Of a DNA stretch of 58,065 nt, positions 1 to 6,905 are shown in pieces. Numbering within the stretch: position 1 is the stretch's first letter; each line of letters begins with the position of its first letter. The DNA is from Cyanobacteria bacterium RYN_339. GTDB lineage: Bacteria > Cyanobacteriota > Sericytochromatia > S15B-MN24 > JAQBPE01. The notes beneath the pieces are model-generated. The model was not told where the DNA came from and did no database searches. It saw only the letters and a program-made list of their open reading frames with translations. Location: assembly GCA_028287685.1 (NCBI GenBank), contig JAQBPE010000028.1:1-58065 (forward strand), given 5' to 3'. The position numbers and the translations under genes are program-made.

Positions 1-1
1 C

Positions 2-718
2 ATGGACATCGGCCAGCTCGTGTTGGGCAAGATCGAGGCCCAGAACGCCGCGGACGCCTCCGCCATGACGGCGGCCGCGGTGAAGGCCAGCATGCACAAC
101 ACGCGCTCCATGGCCTACCGGGCCGCCAGCGGACAGCTGGACCTGGCGCGGCTGCAGATGGTGCGCGCTACCGGCATCGCCCTGCAGGAAATCGCGGACC
201 CCGGCAAGAACAGCAAGGACTTCGACGACGCCATGAAGCTGGCGGAGCTGCACCGCACCAAGCTGACGCTGCTGCGCCAAGGCCTCGAGACGTTCAACAC
301 CTTCGCTACCGGCGCCAAGGCCGGCCCGGCCGCCGTGCAAGAGGCCGCAGAGGCCGTCTACCGCGCCAACCTGGGCATGTTAGCGGTCTCGAACCCCGCC
401 AACCGCGGCCTGCTGGACCGCTCCGCCATGGCCGAGATCTCCGGCGGCGCCGCCAACGGCGTGGTCTTCCGCTCCGAGGGCATGGACAAGGGCGGCCACG
501 CCGGCAAGTCGGCCGTGACCGTCAACCCGCGGGCCGGCTCCTTCGGCGGCGGCATGCTGGGCTACGCCTCGAGCGCCATGCTCTCCGCCACGGCCGTGGC
601 CGGTCCGGTGGAGGCGCACAAGCAGCTCGGCAAGAACCTGCGCGGCGTGGACCGCTACGGCATCGATTGGTACACCGTGCGCCTGCTCCCGGTCGGCAAG
701 GGGAGCCTGGGCAAGTGA
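2..718 (+). CDS. TadG-like Tad/Flp pilus assembly protein, 5' partial
   Basis: The reading frame is open to the left edge, so the true start probably lies outside the window. The first visible residues (DIGQLVLGKIEAQNAADASA) match the stretch that follows the N-terminal membrane helix in TadE/TadG-type pseudopilins, where an aspartate-glycine-leucine segment leads into a QNAADA motif. The remaining ~200 residues are alanine- and glycine-rich with no catalytic motif. The gene overlaps the next one by the GTGA junction at 715–718, so the two are translationally coupled. By family knowledge it would be a minor pilin-like protein of the Tad secretion system, anchored in the inner membrane. The family call rests on the motif and on the neighbours; the missing N-terminus leaves some doubt. 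Confidence 0.6.
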   Translation: MDIGQLVLGKIEAQNAADASAMTAAAVKASMHNTRSMAYRAASGQLDLARLQMVRATGIALQEIADPGKNSKDFDDAMKLAELHRTKLTLLRQGLETFNTFATGAKAGPAAVQEAAEAVYRANLGMLAVSNPANRGLLDRSAMAEISGGAANGVVFRSEGMDKGGHAGKSAVTVNPRAGSFGGGMLGYASSAMLSATAVAGPVEAHKQLGKNLRGVDRYGIDWYTVRLLPVGKGSLGK

Positions 719-1332
719 GGAAGCGCCGCGGCCAGGCCCTCGTCGAGTTCGCGCTGATCGCGCCCTTGCTGGTGTTGATGCTGGCCGGCATCGTGTACTG
801 CGGCGGCCTGATCCTGGCCCAGGAGAACCTCACGATCGCCGCGCGCTCCACGGCGCGGCAGATGGCCATGAAGGCCACGGAGAACGCCCTGGTCGGCGGC
901 AAGAGCGCCGTGGGCAACGGCAGCATGGCGCAAGCGGCCCTGAGCGATGCCACCGGCGGCGCGCGAGGCCTGTCCGCCGCCGCGCCGGCCTGGCCTGGCG
1001 GGGTCCACAAGGTGAACGCCTACACGGCCGTTTACTCGCGCACGATGTCCAAGCGCATCGGCAAGCACAGCTACCAGTTCGGCGTGGGCTGCCTGCTCTA
1101 CGGCGTGCAGGTCAAGAAAGACCTCTCGCACGACCTCTCGCCCATGGCCCGCCTCGCCAACGCGGTGGGTGGGCGCCTCAGCAGCGTGGCGGCGCTGGGG
1201 GCCAACGCCGTCATGCCCGGGGACCTGCCGCCCAGCGGGGGCGTCGGCATCGTGGACTCCGCGGGCGGCGGCGCCAGCGTGCTGGGCTTGAACACCTGGA
1301 TCACCGGCATCGTGAACGAGAAAAACCCGTGA
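715..1332 (+). CDS. TadE-like pseudopilin
   Basis: The protein has 205 residues and starts with GTG at 715, which overlaps the TGA of the preceding gene; GGGGAG about 10 nt upstream can serve as ribosome binding site. The N-terminus reads RGQALVEFALIAPLLVLMLA, the hallmark of TadE/TadG pseudopilins: a short basic prepilin leader, a G-Q-A-L-V-E-F block, then one hydrophobic helix. In the family this helix is processed by a prepilin peptidase and the protein acts in Tad (Flp) pilus biogenesis. The rest is a periplasmic alanine/glycine-rich domain with a single cysteine and no recognised motif. It is followed by another GTGA overlap at 1329–1332, so genes 1 to 4 form one operon. The family call is firm; the distinction between TadE and TadG is less so. 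Confidence 0.8.
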   Translation: MRKRRGQALVEFALIAPLLVLMLAGIVYCGGLILAQENLTIAARSTARQMAMKATENALVGGKSAVGNGSMAQAALSDATGGARGLSAAAPAWPGGVHKVNAYTAVYSRTMSKRIGKHSYQFGVGCLLYGVQVKKDLSHDLSPMARLANAVGGRLSSVAALGANAVMPGDLPPSGGVGIVDSAGGGASVLGLNTWITGIVNEKNP

Positions 1333-1706
1333 GCCTGGCCGCGATCGTTGTGATGGCGGGCGCCCCGGCGATTTTGGGTACAATACCCCCGTACCCCGGC
1401 GCTTCCCGTCCGTTGCCCACGCTGGAGACAAAAACACGCGCCATTGCGATAACTTCGGACAAGCCGGAGGTGGTTGCCGCCTATTATATAAGTAGGCTCA
1501 CCGCCATCGGTTGGATCCCCGAGCCCGAAGTCCCCCACGAGCTAAAAGGCGCGCGGGTCGGCGCCCCGGTCTGGTTGACCTTCACCCGGCGGCCGGGCGG
1601 CAAGATCGATCTCCAGATCACCACCGGCCTCCACCCCAAGACCCACAAGCCCGTCACCTTGATCACGTACACCTGGGACCCCAAGGCACCGGAGAACGAG
1701 CCATGA
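1329..1706 (+). CDS. Small exported protein in the Tad operon
   Basis: The protein has 125 residues and a GTG start overlapping the TGA of the TadE-like gene. Residues 1–18 form a short hydrophobic segment that could be a signal peptide or anchor. The body contains PYPGA near residue 21, then a 'TSDKPEVVAAYY…AIGW' pattern, then alternating basic and hydrophobic strands. That layout, with a PYPGA-type start and an 'E-V-V-A-x-Y' helix followed by a Gly-Trp, recurs in small exported domains of unknown function in several phyla (from memory, not searched). The end overlaps the cpaB start as ATGA at 1703–1706, so it is co-translated with Tad components and may be an accessory periplasmic factor for this pilus. 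I do not recognise a specific family. Confidence 0.65.
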   Translation: MSLAAIVVMAGAPAILGTIPPYPGASRPLPTLETKTRAIAITSDKPEVVAAYYISRLTAIGWIPEPEVPHELKGARVGAPVWLTFTRRPGGKIDLQITTGLHPKTHKPVTLITYTWDPKAPENEP

Positions 1707-2908
1707 ACCTGCGAGACAAGCTGCGCAACACCTCCGACGACGCGCCCGCCGAGGCGGCCGCGCCCGACGTCGTGGTCGAGCAGGCCGTCCCCAAGGCCAG
1801 GAAGGTCAAGGCCGCCCCGGCCGAGAAGGCCCCGCCCAAGGCGGCGAGCGCCCTGCCCAAGCTGGACGTGAACCGGCGTTTCCTGATGATCGCCGGCGCC
1901 GCCGCGCTGATGACGGCGCTGATGGGCGTGATGTACCTCAACAACGCCGGCAGCGGCCTGGCGGAGGGCGGCACCAAGCTCAAGGTCTACACCCCCAAGG
2001 ACGACATCGTGGCCGGCACGCGCCTGACGGAAGACAACACCACCACGGCGGAGATCCCGAAGGCCTACCTGCCCAAGGGCGCCATCACGGAGCTGGACAA
2101 GCTCAAGGACCACGTGGCGATCGCCCCCATGGTCGCCGGCGAGCCGATCATCGAGGCCCGCATCAGCGCCCCCGACGCCAAGTACGGCATCGCATACTTG
2201 CTCAAACCCGGCGAGCGCGCCAAGACCATCACGGTCGACTCCGCCTCGGGGCTCGCGGGCCTGATCAAGCCCGGCAACGAGATCGACCTGCACGCCACGG
2301 TGCCCGATCCCTCCGATGACGGCCGCCTGATCGGCACGCCCGTGCTGCAGAAGTGCCGCGTGATCGCGGTGGGCAGCCACCTGCTGGGCGAGGTTCCCAA
2401 GACCGACGAGGAAGCCGCCAAGGAGTCCAGCAGCGGCATCTCCAGCGAAAACACCGTGACCTTGGCCGTGCCCGGCGACAAGGTTAGCCTGGTGACGCTG
2501 ATGGAGACCAAGGGCAACTTGAAGATGGTGCTGCGCGCCACGGGCGACGCCTCGCTGGCCAAGAGCCAGTTCACGGAAGACGTGCTGATGTCCTTGTTGG
2601 GCGGCAAGGTGCCGCCCAAGCCGGTGGTGGCCGCCAAGCCCAAGCCCGCGCCGGCCGTGGTGGCCGCCAAGCCCCATCCCGTCGCACACACCGTGATCCA
2701 CTACGACCCGCCGCCGCGCCCGGCGCCGGTGCACCATGACCCGCCGCCGCCCAAGCCCAAGCCGGCGCCGGTGCACCACGACCCCCCGGCGCCCAAGCCG
2801 GTGGTGGCGAAGCCCGTGCCGGTGCACGTGGCGCCGCCGGTGGTCCACCACGACCCCGCCCCGGTCCACCAGCCGGAGGTCATCCGCTTCGGCGGTGGCG
2901 GGAACTAA
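1703..2908 (+). CDS. cpaB: Flp pilus assembly protein CpaB (RcpC)
   Basis: The protein has 401 residues. It has a charged, alanine-rich cytoplasmic N-terminus of about 58 residues, one membrane helix (about 60–80, FLMIAGAAALMTALMGVMYL) and then a SAF/CpaB region. There 'VYTPKDDIVAGTRLTEDNTTT' gives way to 'PKGAIT…VAIAPMVAGEPIIEARIS', the usual CpaB pattern, and the RcpC-like domain follows (KTITVDSASGLAGLIKPGNE). The C-terminal ~110 residues are a proline/lysine/histidine-rich tail with repeated PAPVHHDPP units, which could span the periplasm or bind peptidoglycan; the HH repeats could also bind metal. CpaB is thought to work with the CpaC secretin. The gene is last in this plus-strand operon, and the secretin lies on the opposite strand 7.6 kb away. 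Confidence 0.9.
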   Translation: MNLRDKLRNTSDDAPAEAAAPDVVVEQAVPKARKVKAAPAEKAPPKAASALPKLDVNRRFLMIAGAAALMTALMGVMYLNNAGSGLAEGGTKLKVYTPKDDIVAGTRLTEDNTTTAEIPKAYLPKGAITELDKLKDHVAIAPMVAGEPIIEARISAPDAKYGIAYLLKPGERAKTITVDSASGLAGLIKPGNEIDLHATVPDPSDDGRLIGTPVLQKCRVIAVGSHLLGEVPKTDEEAAKESSSGISSENTVTLAVPGDKVSLVTLMETKGNLKMVLRATGDASLAKSQFTEDVLMSLLGGKVPPKPVVAAKPKPAPAVVAAKPHPVAHTVIHYDPPPRPAPVHHDPPPPKPKPAPVHHDPPAPKPVVAKPVPVHVAPPVVHHDPAPVHQPEVIRFGGGGN

Positions 2909-2923
2909 CAGGCTGCTGAAAAA
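2909..2923 (+). repeat. IS-end-like 15-mer, copy 1
   Basis: The 15-mer caggctgctgaaaaa lies one base after the cpaB stop codon. A second copy with one mismatch (cagggtgctgaaaaa) lies at 3601–3615 in the same orientation. From memory, 'ggctg[ct]tgaaaaa' is common at the termini of some transposons, including IS1182- and IS5-like elements. I read the copies as possible insertion-sequence remnants. No transposase is left between them. Confidence 0.4.
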
Positions 2924-3095
2924 CGGGCCCGTCCGTACGAACTCGCCCAAGCCCGTCTTGACGATCGTCGCGGGGTGATCGCGGTCGTCAGGAATTCTAA
3001 TTACCAGGCAGTATCTAACAATTGGGACGGACGGTCACGATACCTCCCCAAATTGGCATCACAGCAAATGGCACAATGCAATAAACTAGTACGAC

Positions 3096-3117
3096 AGCCC
3101 AGCCGAAAGGCTGGGCT
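3096..3117 (+). other. Perfect hairpin with GAAA tetraloop upstream of a lipoprotein gene
   Basis: The arms AGCCCAGCC and GGCTGGGCT pair perfectly around a GAAA tetraloop. The hairpin ends 16 nt before the ATG at 3134 and has no T-run, so it is not a standard intrinsic terminator. It may shield the translation start region or mark an old element end. Confidence 0.5.
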
Positions 3118-3133
3118 ATTCAATGGAGATGGC

Positions 3134-3571
3134 ATGCGTTCAGTAATGTTGACCCTGACTTTGATTGTGTTGTGCATTGCTTGGCAAGGGTGTGTTTCTA
3201 TCGAAGGCGAATCAAGCTGTAGTCCATATTCGCCCAATCCCGCGCCTTCCACAGGGAAGCTCGAGACTTTCGAACCCGGCCAGGTTGTTGCTGCTTTCCA
3301 ACTGACCAAGGACGTGCAAATTGCGTCCGATGGCATTTCGATAACCTCGAACGACTGTAGACTATCAGCATCCATTAATCTAATAATACATGAAAAAAAA
3401 GTTCAATCTATTTCCATAATTAAAACGCCACCCAGTCAGGCTGGTGTCGGCTCGACGGTCATATATTTCTATTTTGATAAGATGGAAAACGTAGTGGAAA
3501 TTTCGAAGTCAATCTCAAGAATTCCATTCGTCATTTATTCGAGTCCGGTAGTCGGCGGTCTGCCAGGTTAA
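3134..3571 (+). CDS. Putative small lipoprotein in a low-GC patch
   Basis: This is a 145-residue protein if it starts at ATG 3134, which has GGAG 7 nt upstream; the frame is open further upstream without a good start. The N-terminus is a signal peptide (LTLTLIVLCIAWQGC). Cysteine would be the lipidated residue, although the −3 position is not the usual leucine. The mature part is serine- and isoleucine-rich, probably beta-stranded, and contains no known motif. Codon use is clearly different from the neighbours (AAT, ATA, AAA, TTA-type codons, with a run of eight adenines near 3392), and the gene lies between two IS-end-like motifs. It therefore looks recently acquired. The function is unknown. 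Confidence 0.5.
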   Translation: MRSVMLTLTLIVLCIAWQGCVSIEGESSCSPYSPNPAPSTGKLETFEPGQVVAAFQLTKDVQIASDGISITSNDCRLSASINLIIHEKKVQSISIIKTPPSQAGVGSTVIYFYFDKMENVVEISKSISRIPFVIYSSPVVGGLPG

Positions 3572-4000
3572 CGGTATGGAGTTAGCAACCGAGCCATTAG
3601 CAGGGTGCTGAAAAAGTTGAAATTGGCCTCATGGCGAACCTGGAAACTAGCATTATGCCGTCACAAATTCCATTAGTCCCGGGCCGGCCGGCTGGAGTTC
3701 CGCAGCGTCGGCACTTTGAAAATCCCGCATAGCAGCATGAGCTGGCGTGTGAACGCCTGCTGTCGAAAATTTTCGTAGTGCCTGCTGATCGAGGAGCAGG
3801 AAGAGGTTCTAGAACGTCTGGGCATAAGCGTTCCACCGCATGAATGGGCGATCTCGATCGAAGGGTTTACTGCGAAGCCGCCGGGTCAAAAGCGGCCTGC
3901 CAACCGGAATACAGCGAATGATGGCACTTCAAACTGTCAAACGCATGTCCTACTGCGGGGAGTTGGATCCGTTGACGCTGGGTCTGCTAGAAGCAAGAAC
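3572..4000. other. Gene-poor scarred region with degenerate coding traces
   Basis: This 429-nt stretch holds no convincing intact gene. It contains the second IS-end-like 15-mer at 3601–3615. From 3779 to about 3960 the plus frame reads like a decayed protein fragment (for example VPPHEWAISIEGFTAKPPGQ), preceded by a stop codon and with no start or ribosome binding site. I read it as the remains of a mobile element or of a disrupted gene. Confidence 0.4.
3601..3615 (+). repeat. IS-end-like 15-mer, copy 2
   Basis: The sequence cagggtgctgaaaaa matches the copy at 2909–2923 in 14 of 15 positions and in the same orientation. The two copies bracket the low-GC lipoprotein gene. They may be ends of two related insertion sequences or of one partially deleted element. 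Confidence 0.4.
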
Positions 4001-4516
4001 CTAACGGGCTTTCTGGGCGGCGCGCCACATCAACACGTCGGGCCGCAACTCGTCTTGCAACAGCACATCATGGAGGAGGTTCCACTCCTCGCTCCCATGG
4101 GGCAGGCTGCGCGCCGCGGCGCACATGGACTCGTAGGTGTTGTAGTCCAAGATCCGGGGATAGTGGCCCTTGAAGGCCTCCAGCGGCTTGCCGTCGAGCA
4201 GGAGCGAACCGTTGCTGTAGCTCGGCAACCGGGCGAACCCGAACAGGCGTGGCTCGTGGACGTCGAAGCTCAGCTCCACCTTGCGGCTACCGTCCAGGAT
4301 GGCCCAGTGGTAGGACTTCACCCGCTCGAAGGTGGAGACGACCTCTTGCTTCAACGTGAGCTGGCCGCCGCGGGAAACGGCCATCGCGGCATGGCCGATT
4401 ACCGCCGCGTCCTTCTTCATGGCCGCCCGGAGGGCAGACTTCACCAGCCGGGCGCGGCCGGCGTCCCGGGCAACCACGCGCGAGAGCTCGCTGGAAGCAA
4501 TCTGGTTCAGGCCCAT
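4001..4516 (-). CDS. Hypothetical protein
   Basis: The protein has 171 residues from ATG 4516, which has an AGGAG ribosome binding site 8 nt upstream; an ATG 30 nt further upstream lacks one. There is no signal peptide or membrane helix. The N-terminal third is rich in alanine, arginine and lysine and looks helical. The middle has strand-like segments (KVELSFDVHEPRLFGFARLP), and the C-terminus is helical and ends in AAQKAR. I do not recognise a family. It sits upstream of the DUF192 gene on the same strand, but a gap of more than 100 nt makes co-transcription with the Tad genes uncertain, and it may belong to the disturbed region to its left. Confidence 0.6.
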   Translation of the reverse strand: MGLNQIASSELSRVVARDAGRARLVKSALRAAMKKDAAVIGHAAMAVSRGGQLTLKQEVVSTFERVKSYHWAILDGSRKVELSFDVHEPRLFGFARLPSYSNGSLLLDGKPLEAFKGHYPRILDYNTYESMCAAARSLPHGSEEWNLLHDVLLQDELRPDVLMWRAAQKAR

Positions 4517-4622
4517 GGTCGAATCTCCTCTGCCACGCTTGGACAAGGGAGGTATCCGGAAGCGGCTAACCGGCCGCTGACAAAGGCAGGTTTCGAGGCT
4601 TAATTTCCGTTCAAGTTCTGGT

Positions 4623-4979
4623 TCAGAGCGGCGCGTCGATGGCCAGGCGATCGCCCACCGCGGTGCCGGTTGCAGCGATGGTGCCGGCTGGCAGCTCGAT
4701 TACCGCGCGGGCCTTCTTGATGATCGACGAGAACTTGCCGGGGGCCATGTCGGGGATGAGGTGCAGGACCTCGCCCTCGCGGCTGACGAAGACCACGTCG
4801 ATCGCCATCTTCATGCCGAAGCAGTGGATGGAGTTGCACGGCACGATCAACAGACCCTCACCCGCGGGCAGGTGCCTCACGCCCATGAGCCCGCGAAAGC
4901 GCGTCCAGAAGGTGCCCGCGCGGCGCGCGGCGGTGGCCAAGCTCTGGCCCGTGCGCGGGTTGGTGATGGCGAAGGTCAT
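4623..4979 (-). CDS. DUF192 family protein
   Basis: The protein has 118 residues. Its start codon ATG 4977–4979 overlaps the TGA of tadC, so it is translated as the last gene of the Tad operon. The sequence follows the DUF192 pattern: 'RFRGLMG' near residue 28, 'GLLIVPCNSIHCFGMKMAID' in the middle (family form: I-x-F-M-x-x-P-I-D), 'VVFVSREGEVLHL', then 'ARAVIELPAG' and a glycine-rich end. DUF192 proteins are small beta-rich domains with no settled function and are often exported; this copy has no signal peptide. Coupling to tadC suggests a role in the Tad system. DUF192 genes do occur near Tad loci in other bacteria (from memory), so this is not unprecedented. Confidence 0.85.
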   Translation of the reverse strand: MTFAITNPRTGQSLATAARRAGTFWTRFRGLMGVRHLPAGEGLLIVPCNSIHCFGMKMAIDVVFVSREGEVLHLIPDMAPGKFSSIIKKARAVIELPAGTIAATGTAVGDRLAIDAPL

Positions 4980-5971
4980 GGCGCCGGCGAGGCGGCAGGC
5001 GCCTCGGTGCCGGGCGGCTTCTGCCAGTTGGTGAAGAGCTCCAGGCCGACGGGCCCGAAGATCACGATGAAGATGACCGGGAAGATGAAGAAGACCAGCG
5101 GGAAGCTTAGCTTGACCGGGGCTTGGAAGGCTTGTTCCTGAGCGCGCATCCAACGGCCCTCGCGGGCGATTTCGCTCTGGATGCGCAGGCTCTTGGCGAT
5201 CGAGGTGCCCATGGCCTCGGCCTGGACCATCGACAGCACGACGGAGTTCACTTCCTTGAGGTTGATGCGCTTGGCCATGTTCTTGAGGCTCTCCGCGCGC
5301 GGGCGGCCCAGCTGGATCTCGCGCAGGACCTGGTCGATCTCGTCGCGCAACGGGCTTGGGCGGGTCTTCTCTACCACCTTGAACAACGCGGCCTGGAGCG
5401 AAAGCCCGGCTTCCACGCAGATGGTCAACAGGTCGAGGGTGGTGGGCAGCTGGCGCAAGATGGCGTTGCGGCGCTGCGAAGCCTCGCGGTGCAGCGCCAG
5501 CAGCGGGTAGTAGTAACCGCCTACCGCCGCGCCGATCAACAGCAGGGGCGTGATGGCCATGCTGAAGCCGATCACGCCGAACGAGATGATGCCGATGGCG
5601 ATCGGCAGCATGGTGGCTGCCTTGCACTGCCAGAGCCGCAGTTGCAGCGGGCTCATGCCGTAGCGCCCGGCGTTCTCCAGCACCAGCTTAAGCGAGCGGG
5701 TGTCGCTGTCCGAGATGCGGCCGCGCACGAGCGGCTTGAAGACCTCGTCGAGCTGCGCGTTGAGGTTCTCGATCGCGCTGTGCTGCTTGGTCGGCCCCTG
5801 GACGGCTTCGTCGGGGTTCAGCTTGAAGGTGACGTCTTCTTCGACGTTGAGGCGCTTCAGGCGGCTCTCGACGTCTTCCTTCTGCTTGGGCTTCGCCAGC
5901 GCCAAGAGCAGCATGAAGACGGACATGAAGCCCAGGCCGAGGATGACGACGATCAACATCGATTGCGGCAT
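4976..5971 (-). CDS. tadC: Tad pilus inner-membrane protein TadC
   Basis: The protein has 331 residues. It has an N-terminal membrane helix (about 5–26), a cytoplasmic segment (28–100), two helices around 118–160, and a T2SSF domain with 'ILRQLPTTLDLLTICVEAGL' and 'SLQAALFKVVEKTRPSPLRDE', the core GspF-like motif of TadB/TadC. A long C-terminal pair of helices ends in FPLVFFIFPVIFIVIFGPVG, which is typical of TadC. The tail PPGTEAPAASPAP is low complexity. TadC forms the inner-membrane platform with TadB and works with the CpaF ATPase to extrude Flp pilin. A GAGG site lies 9–12 nt before the ATG, only 3 nt after the tadB stop codon, and the gene overlaps the DUF192 gene. Confidence 0.93.
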   Translation of the reverse strand: MPQSMLIVVILGLGFMSVFMLLLALAKPKQKEDVESRLKRLNVEEDVTFKLNPDEAVQGPTKQHSAIENLNAQLDEVFKPLVRGRISDSDTRSLKLVLENAGRYGMSPLQLRLWQCKAATMLPIAIGIISFGVIGFSMAITPLLLIGAAVGGYYYPLLALHREASQRRNAILRQLPTTLDLLTICVEAGLSLQAALFKVVEKTRPSPLRDEIDQVLREIQLGRPRAESLKNMAKRINLKEVNSVVLSMVQAEAMGTSIAKSLRIQSEIAREGRWMRAQEQAFQAPVKLSFPLVFFIFPVIFIVIFGPVGLELFTNWQKPPGTEAPAASPAP

Positions 5972-5974
5972 CGG

Positions 5975-6898
5975 CTAGACCTCGATCGTCACGATGCGCT
6001 TGATGAAGTAGGAGCCGGTGGCGATGCCGACGCAGCCGACGAAGGTCATCACCAGGCCGATCGGGTGGCTTAGCAACAGGCCGGTGCGCGCGGGCGCGAT
6101 GAAGTACATAGCGAGGAACATGCCCACGGGCAGGCTGGACATGACCCAGCCGCTCATGCGGCCGGTGGCCGTGAGGGCGCGGATCTGCTTGAAGAGCTTG
6201 TTGCGCTCGCGGATGGTGCGCGTGAGGGTGTCGAGGATCTCGGCTACGTTGCCGCCCGTCTGGCGCTGGACGATCAAGGCCGTGGTGGCGATTTCGAGGT
6301 CTTCGCCCGGCATGCGCTCGACCCAGCTGTTCAGGGCCTCGTCCAGCGGCACGCCCATGCGCAGCTCCTGGAGCACCTCTTCGACCTCGCCGCGCAGCGG
6401 GTCGCTGAAGTCTTCGGCCACGGTCTCGAGGCTCTGCATCACGGTCAGGCCGCTCTTGGCGCCGTTTGCCATCACGCCCAGGGCGTCGGAAAACTGGTCC
6501 GTGAACTCCGCCATGCGCTGGTTGTACTTGAAGTTGATAAAAGCGTCGCCGCCCTTGAAAGCCACGAAGCCCAGCACCAGGCCGAACAGGATGCCGCCGA
6601 CCGTGAAGCGGCCCATGATCATGCCGACCAGCGTCACCAGCAGGCAGATGCGGAACACGCGCGTGCGGTAGGCGCCGGGCTCGAGGTCGATGCCGGCCCG
6701 GCGCAAGCGCGTGGCCAGGTCCAGCATCTTGGCGGTGGGCGGCGCCTCGACTTCGCGCGCGGGCGGCACCGGCATACCCTCGCCGCCTTCGGTCACGGCC
6801 ACCTGCCCGCGGTTCAGCAGGCGCATCGCCAGGAACATCACGCCGAACATGCCGGCGAAGATGCCCAGGAAGGTGACAACGAGCATCACGGGAGACAT
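5975..6898 (-). CDS. tadB: Tad pilus inner-membrane protein TadB
   Basis: The protein has 307 residues. It has an N-terminal helix (4–26), a cytoplasmic linker, paired helices near 85–115, and the T2SSF domain '[20 protein letters not shown]' followed by '[20 protein letters not shown]', the TadB consensus for this motif. Another helix pair (about 245–295) closes the protein. It is the partner of TadC in the inner-membrane platform. The start is ATG 6898, 7 nt after the stop of the cpaE–cpaF fusion, with a weak GGT-rich site upstream, so translation may be coupled. The gene order ATPase–tadB–tadC is the standard one for Tad loci. Confidence 0.93.
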   Translation of the reverse strand: MSPVMLVVTFLGIFAGMFGVMFLAMRLLNRGQVAVTEGGEGMPVPPAREVEAPPTAKMLDLATRLRRAGIDLEPGAYRTRVFRICLLVTLVGMIMGRFTVGGILFGLVLGFVAFKGGDAFINFKYNQRMAEFTDQFSDALGVMANGAKSGLTVMQSLETVAEDFSDPLRGEVEEVLQELRMGVPLDEALNSWVERMPGEDLEIATTALIVQRQTGGNVAEILDTLTRTIRERNKLFKQIRALTATGRMSGWVMSSLPVGMFLAMYFIAPARTGLLLSHPIGLVMTFVGCVGIATGSYFIKRIVTIEV

Positions 6899-6905
6899 AT
6901 CGGAC

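Noticed and set aside
1484-2950. Long open frame on the minus strand opposite cpaB
   Set aside because: Rich in His, Arg and Gly from reverse reading of a high-GC gene; no start site or motif, and cpaB on the other strand is clearly real.
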